Part shown: piece by piece, positions 46,354-54,695 of the stretch
How the letters are laid out: the number at the start of each line of letters is the position of its first letter
Position numbering within the stretch: the first letter of the stretch is position 1
DNA from: Parabacteroides sp. PF5-9
GTDB taxonomy: Bacteria > Bacteroidota > Bacteroidia > Bacteroidales > Tannerellaceae
NCBI RefSeq assembly: GCF_029893105.1
Contig: NZ_JARXWG010000003.1
Span: forward strand, 62,001 to 126,000
Direction: 5' to 3'
Length of the DNA: 64,000 nucleotides
The notes under the pieces: generated by a model
The model's input: only the letters and a program-made list of their open reading frames with translations
Databases searched by the model: none
What the model was told of the DNA's origin: nothing
Made by a program: the position numbers and the translations under genes

Positions 46354-46878
46354 TTATCTTTCTTCGAGCGTTTTCAATACGCCAGAAAGTGTTTGTCCTC
46401 CTGATTTCAAAGCAGAAATAACATTTTTTGCAGGAGACTCCAACAGAGCCATAACATCTGCAATAAGTTCGTTTTTGCTCTTCATATTTACTAAAGCGCT
46501 CAGGTTTTCGGCACCGATATAGAAGCTTTCCTGTACATAGGCTGCCTTTAATTGTGGTTTACCTTCACCTTTTGTCTCTTTCGTAAAATCTTTAATCAGA
46601 CGAGCCGGAACATTTGCCACTTGTGCAAACATAACAGCAGTATTGCCTTTTAGCGAACTGTCAAGTTGAGAAAAATCTCCCTCTATATTCTCTAAGGCTT
46701 TCTTAAGTAAAGTATTCTTTACTACGACCAGTTTAACTTCTTGTTTAAAACATACCCTTCTCAACTGACTTGTTTTCTCTGCATCTAATGCTTCGATATC
46801 AGTCAAATAGAAATTAGGATACTCTTTTAAAGTAGCAGTTAATTGCTCTATAACTTTGCTTTTATCTTCCTTTCTCAT
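46354..46878 (-). CDS. rplJ: Ribosomal protein L10
   Basis: The 174-residue protein holds the L10 segments YPNFYLTDIEALDAEKTSQLR, VKLVVVKNTLLKKAL, LKGNTAVMFA and a C-terminal helical tail that binds L7/L12 dimers (SALKSGGQTLSGVLKTLEER). L10 anchors the stalk to 23S rRNA and in many bacteria represses its own rplJL mRNA. I did not identify the leader site in the 15-bp gap from rplA. Confidence 0.97.
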   Translation of the reverse strand: MRKEDKSKVIEQLTATLKEYPNFYLTDIEALDAEKTSQLRRVCFKQEVKLVVVKNTLLKKALENIEGDFSQLDSSLKGNTAVMFAQVANVPARLIKDFTKETKGEGKPQLKAAYVQESFYIGAENLSALVNMKSKNELIADVMALLESPAKNVISALKSGGQTLSGVLKTLEER

Positions 46879-46893
46879 TGTTCAATTCGTTTT

Positions 46894-47592
46894 TTAGTTT
46901 TCTTCAATTGATTTTGGATCAATCTTAATACCCAGACTCATTGTACTTGAAAGATAAATGCTCTTTATGTATGTACCTTTAGCCGCAGTCGGTTTCAACT
47001 TGTTCAATGTTGAAACAAATTCTTTGGCGTTATCACGGATTTGATCAGGGTTGAAAGATACTTTTCCTATTGACGTATGAACAATACCTGTTTTATCAAC
47101 CTTAAAGTCGATCTTACCTTGTTTGACATCTCTTACCGCATTTCCCACTTCATTGGTAACCGTACCGCTTTTAGGGTTAGGCATCAAACCACGAGGGCCT
47201 AATACACGACCTAAAGCACCGATCTTACCCATGATAGAAGGCATAGTGATAATCACGTCAATATCGGTCCAACCGCCTTTGATCTTATCGATATACTCAT
47301 CCAATCCGACATAGTCTGCACCGGCTTCTTTAGCCTCTGCTTCCTTATCCGGCGAACATAATGCGAGAACTCTGATCTGTTTACCTGTTCCATGTGGCAA
47401 AGAGACAACGCCTCTTACCATTTGGTTGGCTTTACGAGGATCTACCCCTAAACGGACGTCTATATCCACAGAAGCATCAAACTTTGAAGTGGTAATCTCT
47501 TTTACCAAAGCAGAAGCTTCTTTCAGTGTATAAACTTTTCCCGGTTCAATCTTGCTTAAAGCCAATTTTTGATTTTTTGTAAGTTTACTCAT
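46894..47592 (-). CDS. rplA: Ribosomal protein L1
   Basis: The 232-residue protein includes [20 protein letters not shown] and [13 protein letters not shown] in domain [22 protein letters not shown] at the hinge, and [23 protein letters not shown]1 binds 23S rRNA at the exit-site stalk and commonly represses the rplKA mRNA. It follows rplK by 14 bp. Confidence 0.97.
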   Translation of the reverse strand: MSKLTKNQKLALSKIEPGKVYTLKEASALVKEITTSKFDASVDIDVRLGVDPRKANQMVRGVVSLPHGTGKQIRVLALCSPDKEAEAKEAGADYVGLDEYIDKIKGGWTDIDVIITMPSIMGKIGALGRVLGPRGLMPNPKSGTVTNEVGNAVRDVKQGKIDFKVDKTGIVHTSIGKVSFNPDQIRDNAKEFVSTLNKLKPTAAKGTYIKSIYLSSTMSLGIKIDPKSIEEN

Positions 47593-47606
47593 CTCAATTG
47601 ATTTTT

Positions 47607-48050
47607 TTAATTGTTACCCGGAAAACTTCCTTTAACAGTAATACCCATACTTCTGGCAGTACCGGCAACCATTTTCATTGCCGATTCTACTGTAAAGCAA
47701 TTCAGGTCGACTAACTTGTCTTCTGCAATTGTTTTCACCTGTTCCCAGGTTATTTCAGCCAACTTCTTACGGTTAGGCTCAGCAGAACCACCTTTTAATT
47801 TAGCAACTTCCATCAACTGGATAGCTACCGGAGGTGTTTTAACAATAAAGTCAAAAGATTTATCAGCGTAGTAGGTAATTACCACAGGTAATACTTTACC
47901 AGCCTTGTCCTGAGTTCTGGCATTAAATTGCTTGCAAAACTCCATAATATTAATACCCTTAGAACCCAGAGCAGGGCCTACAGGGGGAGAAGGGTTTGCG
48001 GCTCCTCCTTTGATCTGCAATTTTATTTGTCCAGCAATTTCTTTAGCCAT
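47607..48050 (-). CDS. rplK: Ribosomal protein L11
   Basis: The 147-residue protein starts [29 protein letters not shown], the canonical L11 N-terminus, and ends with [12 protein letters not shown]. It forms the base of the GTPase-associated centre and is needed for RelA activation in enteric bacteria. It begins 65 bp after nusG. Confidence 0.98.
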   Translation of the reverse strand: MAKEIAGQIKLQIKGGAANPSPPVGPALGSKGINIMEFCKQFNARTQDKAGKVLPVVITYYADKSFDFIVKTPPVAIQLMEVAKLKGGSAEPNRKKLAEITWEQVKTIAEDKLVDLNCFTVESAMKMVAGTARSMGITVKGSFPGNN

Positions 48051-48115
48051 TTTTCTAAAAATTTAGATATATAACATAAAAACAGAAGAAATACACCGGC
48101 TTCGTAACAAGCCTC

Positions 48116-48658
48116 TTATTCCTTCTCAACTTGCATATAGCCTAACTCAAGCGGGGTTTTACGTCCGAAGATTTTTACCATCACTTTGAGTTTCTTTTTC
48201 TCAGCATTGACTTCTTCTATCACACCACTAAAACCATTAAATGGCCCATAAGTCACCTTAACGGTTTCGCCAACATAGAATTGGATATCCAAATCATCTT
48301 GTTGTTCCTGCAATTCATCTACCGTACCTAAGATACGGCTCACTTCTGCCGGACGTAGTGGAATGGGGGTTTCAGATCCGCCAAGGAACCCTATCACATT
48401 GGGAATATTTCTCAATCGATGGGCAACCTCTCCAACCAATGCAGCTTCTACCAAAACATAACCAGGTAAATAGGCACGTTCTTTCATGACTTTTTTCCCG
48501 TTACGAATAGTAAAAGTTTTCTCAGTCGGAATCAAGACCTGCGATACATACTCACCTAAATCAGTATTTTTCAATTCAGCTTCAAGATATTCCCGTACTT
48601 TGTTTTCTTTACCACTAATGGCTCGGAGAACATAAAACTTTCTCTGGATATCAGACAT
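48116..48658 (-). CDS. nusG: Transcription antitermination factor NusG
   Basis: The 180-residue protein has the N-terminal NGN domain (KFYVLRAISGKENKVREYLE, EKTFTIRNGKKVMKERAYLPG) and a C-terminal KOW domain (VGETVKVTYGPFNGFSGVIEEV, ending GYMQVEKE). It binds RNA polymerase and, through KOW, Rho or S10. It follows secE by 16 bp. The length is normal, with no insertion between the domains. Confidence 0.97.
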   Translation of the reverse strand: MSDIQRKFYVLRAISGKENKVREYLEAELKNTDLGEYVSQVLIPTEKTFTIRNGKKVMKERAYLPGYVLVEAALVGEVAHRLRNIPNVIGFLGGSETPIPLRPAEVSRILGTVDELQEQQDDLDIQFYVGETVKVTYGPFNGFSGVIEEVNAEKKKLKVMVKIFGRKTPLELGYMQVEKE

Positions 48659-48674
48659 ATTACTGAATTACTGA

Positions 48675-48869
48675 TTAAAAGATTTTCTCGTAAATAAATC
48701 GCATGACTCCCTCAAAACCCAAGTCAATCACGAAAATTAATGCTGCAATTATTAGGGAAGCAAACATGACAACCACAGCACTATTGGAGAGCTCTTTTCG
48801 TGTAGGCCAAGAAACTTTATAAACAAGTTCGTTATAAGATTCTTTAATATAACTTATTATTTTCTTCAT
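48675..48869 (-). CDS. secE: Preprotein translocase subunit SecE
   Basis: The 64-residue protein has one membrane segment (VVVMFASLIIAALIFVIDLGF) after an amphipathic helix ending VSWPTRKELSNS, the conserved SecE motif. It is the short single-span form. It lies 19 bp downstream of tRNA-Trp and 16 bp before nusG, the classical secE-nusG pair. Confidence 0.96.
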   Translation of the reverse strand: MKKIISYIKESYNELVYKVSWPTRKELSNSAVVVMFASLIIAALIFVIDLGFEGVMRFIYEKIF

Positions 48870-48888
48870 CGAATCTATAGATTTTTTG

Positions 48889-48961
48889 CACGGAAGGAGA
48901 GGCTCGAACTCCCGACACCTGGTTTTGGAGACCAGTGCTCTACCAACTGAGCTACTTCCGT
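48889..48961 (-). tRNA. tRNA-Trp (CCA)
   Basis: The 73-nt cloverleaf has acceptor ACGGAAG/CTTCCGT, anticodon stem CTGGT/ACCAG around the loop CTCCAAA (anticodon CCA), and T arm CGGGAGTTCGAGCCTCTCC-like pairing. It lies between tuf and secE. No CCA is encoded. Confidence 0.96.
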
Positions 48962-49004
48962 AAATATAGCCGACCTCCCGATCGGCTATAGGAGACTTAT
49001 TGTA

Positions 49005-50192
49005 TTAGTCTAATAATTCAGTAATCTGACCAGCACCTACTGTACGTCCACCTTCACGGATCGCGAAACGCAAACCTTCGCTACAAGCTACAGGGTAGAT
49101 CAATTCTACAGTAATAGATACGTTGTCACCTGGCATTACCATTTCAGTTCCTTCAGGAAGAGTAATCTCACCTGTTACGTCCAATGTACGGATATAGAAC
49201 TGAGGACGATATTTGTTATGGAATGGAGTGTGACGGCCACCTTCTTCTTTCTTCAGGATATACACCTCAGCTTTAACTCTTGAGTGAGGTTTTACTTTTC
49301 CTGGGTGAGTGATAACCATACCACGTTTGATTTCGTTTTTGTCGATACCACGAAGTAATAAACCTACGTTATCACCAGCTTGGCCTTCGTCCAAAATCTT
49401 ACGGAACATTTCAACACCTGTTACAACAGATTTCATGTTTTCTGCTCCTAAACCGATAATAGCAACTTCTTCACTTGTTTTGATGATACCTGTTTCGATA
49501 CGACCTGTAGCAACAGTACCACGACCAGTGATAGAGAACACGTCTTCAACTGGCATCAAGAAAGGTTTGTCAACTTCACGTGGAGGAAGTGGGATCCATG
49601 TATCACATGCTTCCATCAATTCCATGATTTTATCTTCCCATTGTGCGTCACCGTTCAATCCACCTAAAGCAGATCCACGGATAACCGGAGTGTTGTCACC
49701 GTCGAAGTTATAGAATGAAAGAAGTTCTCTCATTTCCATTTCAACAAGTTCCAGCATCTCTTCGTCATCAACAGAGTCGCATTTGTTCATGAAAACAACC
49801 AATTTCGGAACGTTTACCTGACGAGCCAAAAGGATGTGCTCACGAGTTTGAGGCATAGGACCATCGGTAGCAGCAACTACGATGATAGCTCCGTCCATCT
49901 GAGCAGCACCAGTAACCATGTTTTTCACATAGTCGGCGTGACCCGGACAGTCAACGTGAGCATAGTGACGATTTGCAGTCTGATACTCTACGTGAGAAGT
50001 GTTGATAGTGATACCTCTTTCTTTTTCTTCAGGAGCGTTGTCGATAGAATCGAATGAACGCAATTCTGAAAGACCTCTCTTTGCCAATACTGTCGTAATA
50101 GCAGCTGTCAAAGTCGTTTTACCATGGTCTACGTGACCAATCGTACCGATATTTACGTGCGGTTTCGATCTGTCAAATTTTTCTTTTGCCAT
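49005..50192 (-). CDS. tuf: Elongation factor Tu
   Basis: The 395-residue GTPase delivers aminoacyl-tRNA to the ribosome. G1 is [11 protein letters not shown]3 is [11 protein letters not shown] and G4 is NKCD; the switch segment is EEKERGITI. The C-terminal domains include [11 protein letters not shown] and [12 protein letters not shown]. It sits between tRNA-Thr(GGT) and tRNA-Trp, and is probably cotranscribed with the tRNA cluster upstream (57 bp from tRNA-Thr). A poor SD context is typical here. The codon bias is very strong. Confidence 0.98.
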   Translation of the reverse strand: MAKEKFDRSKPHVNIGTIGHVDHGKTTLTAAITTVLAKRGLSELRSFDSIDNAPEEKERGITINTSHVEYQTANRHYAHVDCPGHADYVKNMVTGAAQMDGAIIVVAATDGPMPQTREHILLARQVNVPKLVVFMNKCDSVDDEEMLELVEMEMRELLSFYNFDGDNTPVIRGSALGGLNGDAQWEDKIMELMEACDTWIPLPPREVDKPFLMPVEDVFSITGRGTVATGRIETGIIKTSEEVAIIGLGAENMKSVVTGVEMFRKILDEGQAGDNVGLLLRGIDKNEIKRGMVITHPGKVKPHSRVKAEVYILKKEEGGRHTPFHNKYRPQFYIRTLDVTGEITLPEGTEMVMPGDNVSITVELIYPVACSEGLRFAIREGGRTVGAGQITELLD

Positions 50193-50248
50193 AACTTAAT
50201 TGTTCTTTATTTGATTAATGATCATGTTTCTAATTCTAAAAAAAAATG

Positions 50249-50320
<72 letters not shown>

Positions 50321-50328
50321 ATAAACAG

Positions 50329-50401
50329 AGCGGAAGACGGGACTCAAACCCGCGACCCTCAGCTTGGAAGGCTAATGCTCTATCAACTGAGCTACTTCCG
50401 C
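50329..50401 (-). tRNA. tRNA-Gly (TCC)
   Basis: The 73-nt cloverleaf has acceptor GCGGAAG/CTTCCGC and the anticodon loop CTTCCAA (anticodon TCC). It is 8 bp upstream of tRNA-Thr(GGT). Confidence 0.95.
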
Positions 50402-50500
50402 AGTTTAATTGACAATTGACAGTTGACAATTATAAAATGAAATGAAAACATTTCATTGTCCATTTTTCATTGTCAATTTGAGCGAGCCTGCTCGCTCATG
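50402..50500. repeat. Inverted-repeat spacer between tRNA-Tyr and tRNA-Gly
   Basis: TTGACAATT and AATGAAATG words repeat, then reappear inverted (CATTTCATT, CATTGTCAATTT). GAGCGAG/CTCGCTC around CCTG (7 bp) lies next to tRNA-Tyr at 50480-50497. Confidence 0.7.
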
Positions 50501-50583
50501 TGGGTAGTGATGGATTCGAACCACCGAAGTCGAAAGACAGCTGAGTTACAGTCAGCCCCATTTGGCCACTCTGGAAACTACCC
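50501..50583 (-). tRNA. tRNA-Tyr (GTA)
   Basis: The 83-nt class II tRNA has acceptor GGGTAGT/ACTACCC, anticodon stem GCTGA/TCAGC around CTGTAAC (anticodon GTA), and a long variable arm. Confidence 0.95.
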
Positions 50584-50589
50584 CTGTTT

Positions 50590-50732
50590 TTTTAATTGAC
50601 AATTGACAATGCATCATTGGCAATTAATAGTTTGTATCAGTATTTCTGGAATAAATGTCGACCGCTATCAACAATTCGTTGAGTATCTTTGTTCTTTAAT
50701 TGTCAATTGTCAACGATCAATTGTCAATCAGT
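50590..50732. repeat. Inverted-repeat spacer between tRNA-Thr(TGT) and tRNA-Tyr
   Basis: TTAATTGACAATTGACAATG at 50592-50611 is answered by TTAATTGTCAATTGTCAACG at 50696-50715, and by a further TCAATTGTCAATC copy. The shared 14-bp core TTGTCAATTGTCAA can pair over a ~90-nt loop. Confidence 0.75.
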
Positions 50733-50749
50733 GCGCTTTACGCATTTTG

Positions 50750-50823
50750 AGCCTCTTGTCGGATTCGAACCAACGACCCCGAGATTACAAATCACGTGCT
50801 CTGGCCAACTGAGCTAAAGAGGC
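50750..50823 (-). tRNA. tRNA-Thr (TGT)
   Basis: The 74-nt cloverleaf has acceptor GCCTCTT/AAGAGGC and the anticodon loop TTTGTAA (anticodon TGT). It is the first gene after the promoter at 50873-50903. Confidence 0.95.
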
Positions 50824-50872
50824 AATTACTTTTACAAAATGAAACCGTCTCGTCAAAGAGGCGAAACGGCTG

Positions 50873-50903
50873 CAAATTTAGGTATTATTTCTTAGATACC
50901 AAA
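50873..50903 (-). promoter_or_regulatory. Promoter of the tRNA-tuf operon
   Basis: On the minus strand TTTG (50903-50900), 19 bases, then TAAATTTG (50880-50873). It lies between hpf and tRNA-Thr(TGT); no terminator separates hpf from it. Confidence 0.75.
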
Positions 50904-50920
50904 TATCTTTTCTTCTTTTT

Positions 50921-51220
50921 TTATTTTGCTTTTGATTTTTCTTTGTATTTGGCCAATTGCTTTTCCAATGCGAGTATACATTCGTCTACAGATGCTTCAA
51001 AAGTATCATTCACTTTCTCTGCAAAACAATCGCCACTTTTAATTTTCAACATAATCCCCGCTTGCTTATTATTTGCCGCTTCCGGCTTCACAACTTTTAG
51101 TGTTACTTCTGCCGACATAATTTCATCGTAGAATTTTTCCAACTTTGAAACTTTTTTCTGAATAAACGCTTCCAGCTGTTCTGAAGCATCGAAATGAATT
51201 GCTTGAATTCTAATTTCCAT
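50921..51220 (-). CDS. hpf: Ribosome hibernation promoting factor (HPF/RaiA family), internal start
   Basis: Read from the ATG at 51220 this is a complete 99-residue short HPF: MEIRIQAIHFDASEQLEAFIQKK, KLEKFYDEIMSAEVTLKVV, NDTFEASVDECILALEKQLAKYK. It binds the 30S subunit and inactivates ribosomes in stationary phase. Directly before the ATG is AAGGAGGTCATT, a textbook Shine-Dalgarno with correct spacing, which is rare in this genome. The same frame continues upstream into xerC without a stop, so the protein can also be made as the tail of a XerC fusion. Confidence 0.85.
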   Translation of the reverse strand: MEIRIQAIHFDASEQLEAFIQKKVSKLEKFYDEIMSAEVTLKVVKPEAANNKQAGIMLKIKSGDCFAEKVNDTFEASVDECILALEKQLAKYKEKSKAK

Positions 51221-52120
51221 AATGACCTCCTTTTTTTTTGCTCGAGGATGAGCATGATACACTTTTTTTAATTCTTCAAAGGTTGTATGCGTATAAATAC
51301 TGGTTGAAGCCAAACTGCTGTGACCGAGTAGTTCTTTTACGGCATTCAACTCTGCACCGTTATTCAGCATGCTTGTGGCGAACGAATGCCTTAATACATG
51401 CGGTCCCCTTTTTGCTAATGCGGGGATATCTGCCAATCTTCTTTTGACTATTAAATAAACATTCTGGGGAAGCAATTGTTTACCGCTTTTGCGCACCAAC
51501 AACCACTCTTCCGTTTTTCCTATCTCGCGATTTCTGACCTCTATGTACGTTTCAAGCAGGTTTTTTAACCGTTCTGCGAAAGGAATGATTCGTTGTTTGT
51601 TGCGTTTGCCGGTCACTTTCAACTGCATGGCCTCCATATCCAGGTCTTCGTTTTTTAGTCCGGCCAATTCCGAGCGTCGAATGCCTGTGTCGTACAGTAA
51701 TTCCAAAATCAAATGATCCCGAACCCCTTCAAAGTCATTTTCGAATTCGCCTTCATCCAATAAAAGATCGAGTTCGTTTTCCTTTATAAAATAAGGTAAA
51801 GGTTTTTTGGTTTTTGGTCCGGCGATCAATCGCATTGGATTGACAGCGATCGTTTCGCGTTTGACGAGATATTTAAAAAAAGATTTCAAAGAACTTAATT
51901 TCCTGTTTACCGAAACCGCAGTGATGTGGTCGTTCAGTAAATAAACAATCCAGTTCCTGACAATATCTGCATCGATTAACGTAGGGTCAAATAAATGATC
52001 ATGATGAATTTTTACATATTCTTCAAACTGATTCAGGTCTTTCGAGTAAGCAGTTATCGTATAATTGGAATAATTCCTCTCATACCGAAGATAATCTAAA
52101 AATTCATCAATCAACTTCAT
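50921..52120 (-). CDS. xerC: Tyrosine recombinase XerC fused in frame to HPF
   Basis: The 399-codon frame encodes a XerC-type recombinase (residues 1-~296) and a full HPF (residues 301-399). XerC parts: the SAM-like N-terminal domain (FLDYLRYERNYSNYTITAY), the catalytic Arg in LLYDTGIRRSELAGL, Lys in VTGKRNKQR, HVLRHSFATSML with His-x-x-Arg, LLGHSSLASTSIYTH with the last His, and the nucleophile Tyr in SIYTHT. XerC resolves chromosome dimers. The join HPRAKKK-EVI-MEIRI passes through GC followed by nine A (minus strand of 51231-51239). With one more A, the recombinase would end after KKKGGHYGN, a normal XerC length. It is cotranscribed behind rpsU. Confidence 0.85.
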   Translation of the reverse strand: MKLIDEFLDYLRYERNYSNYTITAYSKDLNQFEEYVKIHHDHLFDPTLIDADIVRNWIVYLLNDHITAVSVNRKLSSLKSFFKYLVKRETIAVNPMRLIAGPKTKKPLPYFIKENELDLLLDEGEFENDFEGVRDHLILELLYDTGIRRSELAGLKNEDLDMEAMQLKVTGKRNKQRIIPFAERLKNLLETYIEVRNREIGKTEEWLLVRKSGKQLLPQNVYLIVKRRLADIPALAKRGPHVLRHSFATSMLNNGAELNAVKELLGHSSLASTSIYTHTTFEELKKVYHAHPRAKKKEVIMEIRIQAIHFDASEQLEAFIQKKVSKLEKFYDEIMSAEVTLKVVKPEAANNKQAGIMLKIKSGDCFAEKVNDTFEASVDECILALEKQLAKYKEKSKAK

Positions 52121-52206
52121 TCGTCACAAAACCTTTGATTATGCAACGAATATACTAATAAGTATCTAATAAAACAAAATCTTATAAGACAAATTCCATG
52201 TGGAAT

Positions 52207-52398
52207 TTACTCTTCTATCTGCTGCAATTGTTGCACGTAGACAGCGCGCATATTTTGTTTTCTTTTAGTGACAGAAGGTTTGATAAACGCCTGACGGCTT
52301 CTCAGTTCTTTCACAACACCTGTTTTCTCAAACTTTCTTTTGAATTTCTTCAGCGCTTTTTCTATATTTTCGCCTTCTTTTAATGGTACTACGATCAT
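52207..52398 (-). CDS. rpsU: Ribosomal protein S21
   Basis: The 63-residue basic protein matches bS21: MIVVPLKEGENIEKALKKFKRKFEKTGVVKELRSRQAFIKPS, ending in KRKQNMRAVY. It lies on the 30S near the anti-Shine-Dalgarno end of 16S rRNA, and in Bacteroidetes it helps occlude that end. It is followed 86 bp later by xerC-hpf on the same strand, and its own promoter is at 52452-52482. Confidence 0.97.
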   Translation of the reverse strand: MIVVPLKEGENIEKALKKFKRKFEKTGVVKELRSRQAFIKPSVTKRKQNMRAVYVQQLQQIEE

Positions 52399-52451
52399 AA
52401 TGTAATTGTATCTATTTTATTTAGTTATTTTTATGCTCTTAAAATGGGCAG

Positions 52452-52482
52452 CAAAATTACGGATTGTTTCTTTATTACCAAA
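52452..52482 (-). promoter_or_regulatory. Promoter of rpsU-xerC-hpf
   Basis: On the minus strand TTTG (52482-52479), 19 bases, then TAATTTTG (52459-52452). The leader is about 45 nt. Confidence 0.75.
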
Positions 52483-52549
52483 ACTTTCTGGTTATTTTTC
52501 TCAAATTAACGCGTAAAACCCGCAACGAAGACCGCTCGATACCGAATGA

Positions 52550-53710
52550 TCACTCTCCGTAAATCGTCCGGTACCAGGACAAGTTGTCCTTATACCACTG
52601 ATTTAACTGTGGGTGTTGTTCCCTGAAAGTATATATGGAAAGGCCGGAGAAAGTGGTAATATCAAACGATCCGCTTGAAGCTGAATAAGATCTGTCGGTC
52701 GTATAGCTGCTTACGACGGTATTCGCTAAAGCTACATTGAATGGCTCCAACAACTCTTGTTCCTGTGTCAAATGTGTTATAGCATCTTTGATGTCGTACA
52801 GTTCCGGAGCGCGGGACAAATAGGATAAGACCTGAATGTCCTGATAAGGTAAATCGTAGATCATCGTTTCTTCTACTGTTTCCAGAATGGCTTTTGTCGC
52901 GCTTGCCAGATTCTCCAACTCGCTTGTTTTTACAACAGAGATATTTGCATAAGGACTTTTTCCGCTGTTGTATTCTGTCTTGTAGTGCTCATAGAATGTC
53001 CATGCGATCTGCGAGGGGTCTACGTTTGTTTTAAAACACAATGGCATGATCTTGTCATACGGGAAGCCAGGTGCCAGAATTTCAGAAGGGGAGGAGATGA
53101 TATAATCGGCATTGTTTCTCAATTCGTATACACACTCTATCCCACCCATACTACAGGCATCAAATATAATATAGTCAAAGAAGTTTCCGCTATTGTCCAA
53201 TGCGTTTCTTAATTCGTTGATTTCCATCTGGCGTTTATTCTCTTCGCCGAAAGCACGAAGCATATTGACATAACCAGTCGGTAGCCACGAGGTGCCATGG
53301 CTTGAGAAAAACAGTCCTTTCTGTTCTGAGGGGTAGAGTTTAAATACTCGGTTGGCAGCCAGAGTTAAAGTCTCGGGATCCACGCCGCTTTTTCCACTAT
53401 ATACTTCGATTGTATCTTTTATGGCTTTCCCGTCTTTTGCTTTTTTTATTTCAAAAAGAGTAGCTCTGTTTTCGTTTTCTGAAGAGAAAATAAGCAGATG
53501 TCCATCGTTCAATCCTTGTGCCTCTACGGCGGCCATCATTTGGTTGATGTTGTTTGTTAAATGGCCGTTGTAGTCCAGGTCGCTCTTTACCATATAGACC
53601 AGTACAGTACGTCCATTCTCTTTGATTATAATGTCATCATCGTTGTCTCGGATACACGAAGAGAAAATTAAAACAAACAAGATGAAATATATCCAATTTT
53701 TTATTTTCAT
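52550..53710 (-). CDS. Clostripain-related (C11) cysteine peptidase lipoprotein
   Basis: The 386-residue protein has a lipoprotein signal (FILFVLIFSSC, Cys near residue 19). The caspase-like fold shows TVLVYMVKSDLDYNG, the catalytic His in FFSSHGTSWLPTG near residue 135, and the Cys in IIFDACSMGGIECVYEL near residue 185. C11 enzymes (clostripain, PmC11 of Parabacteroides merdae) cleave after Arg or Lys. The acidic pocket residues cannot be assigned with certainty. It is a surface-anchored protease by its signal. It stands alone between rpsU and the AraC gene; no TAnnTTTG box is visible upstream. Confidence 0.9.
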   Translation of the reverse strand: MKIKNWIYFILFVLIFSSCIRDNDDDIIIKENGRTVLVYMVKSDLDYNGHLTNNINQMMAAVEAQGLNDGHLLIFSSENENRATLFEIKKAKDGKAIKDTIEVYSGKSGVDPETLTLAANRVFKLYPSEQKGLFFSSHGTSWLPTGYVNMLRAFGEENKRQMEINELRNALDNSGNFFDYIIFDACSMGGIECVYELRNNADYIISSPSEILAPGFPYDKIMPLCFKTNVDPSQIAWTFYEHYKTEYNSGKSPYANISVVKTSELENLASATKAILETVEETMIYDLPYQDIQVLSYLSRAPELYDIKDAITHLTQEQELLEPFNVALANTVVSSYTTDRSYSASSGSFDITTFSGLSIYTFREQHPQLNQWYKDNLSWYRTIYGE

Positions 53711-53837
53711 AATTATTTAAAATATAAACGGTTGTGTTTTAGTGAGAATTGTATTTTTTAGTTCTTTGGAGCGATAAATAGTATCATCTCCTGTTGAGTA
53801 GATGGGTTAGTTTACAGGATGAACCTGTTAGTCATAG

Positions 53838-54683
53838 TTAACCTCTTTCTGTTCGTATGGCTCTTGGCGACTGTCCGAAGTTCGCCCGGCAGAAGTGGGA
53901 GAAGTTCGACAAAGACTCAAAGCCGAATTTGATACTGATATCCGAAATAGACATTTCTGTCGTCAATAAATCGTTCTGAATGTCCTCGCATTTCCTTTTT
54001 AGCATCCATTGATAAGCCGGTTCGTCAAAAGTCTCTTTAAAGAGGCGTCTGAAGGTCGGTACACTATATCCACCCAATTGTGCAAAGGCTTCCACATCTT
54101 TAACTTTCTGATAGTTCTGCATAATAAAGTACTGAAAACTTTTATTATAACGGAAGATGGTAGAGAGGAATGCGGCCAGATCCTTAATCGGGTAATAACA
54201 GTTCAATAAATAAAGTAATTCGGTCTGTTTGGCCTGTAAAAACATGGAGCAACGCAGGTCGTTGTCCAGAAATTGTTTCATGTTTTCTAAAAAAGAACGC
54301 ATGGGTGTACAGCAGTCCAAAACGATCGGCCGCAGGTGACCGCCAGAAACCATATTGGTACTTTTCGTGAAACGATCATTACAGACATTCTGTATACGTT
54401 CGAAGAGGAAAATGATACATTCGCATTGTTCGAGCACTTTAAATTCGACCTGCGACCCTACCGGTTGCAAGATGAACTGCCCTTCATGAAAAATCGTATC
54501 AGGATACTCTTCACTATTTACTTTAACCTCTCCTTTGACAAGAAAATACATCGTATTTTGCAAACATCGTTCCTGTGGTATCATAATACCCTTCGGATAA
54601 GAGCGATATTTGAATATCTGCTTCTGGTAGAATTCACAAGAAGCACAATCAGTGTATTTCGTACATCTCTGGTCTATGATCAT
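53838..54683 (-). CDS. AraC-type regulator with N-terminal Cys cluster
   Basis: The 281-residue protein ends with an AraC HTH pair: VEAFAQLGGYSVPTFRRLFKETF and MSISDISIKFGFESLSNFSHFCRANFGQSPRAIR. The N-terminal half is a cyclic-nucleotide/cupin-like barrel (YFLVKGEVKVNSEEYPDTIF, GQFILQPVGSQVEFKVLEQC). Three Cys at residues 7, 13 and 16 (CTKYTDCASC) could bind a metal or sense redox state, which is inference. It begins 9 bp after the GHL10 gene ends, and its own -7 box (54688-54695) overlaps that gene's stop codon. Confidence 0.88.
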   Translation of the reverse strand: MIIDQRCTKYTDCASCEFYQKQIFKYRSYPKGIMIPQERCLQNTMYFLVKGEVKVNSEEYPDTIFHEGQFILQPVGSQVEFKVLEQCECIIFLFERIQNVCNDRFTKSTNMVSGGHLRPIVLDCCTPMRSFLENMKQFLDNDLRCSMFLQAKQTELLYLLNCYYPIKDLAAFLSTIFRYNKSFQYFIMQNYQKVKDVEAFAQLGGYSVPTFRRLFKETFDEPAYQWMLKRKCEDIQNDLLTTEMSISDISIKFGFESLSNFSHFCRANFGQSPRAIRTERG

Positions 54684-54687
54684 AATG

Positions 54688-54695
54688 CAAAGTTA
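54688..54695 (-). promoter_or_regulatory. -7 box of the AraC-type gene, inside the GHL10 3' end
   Basis: TAACTTTG on the minus strand overlapping the GHL10 stop codon, only 5 bp before the AraC-type ATG; the implied leader would be nearly absent, so the box is only suggestive. Confidence 0.35.
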
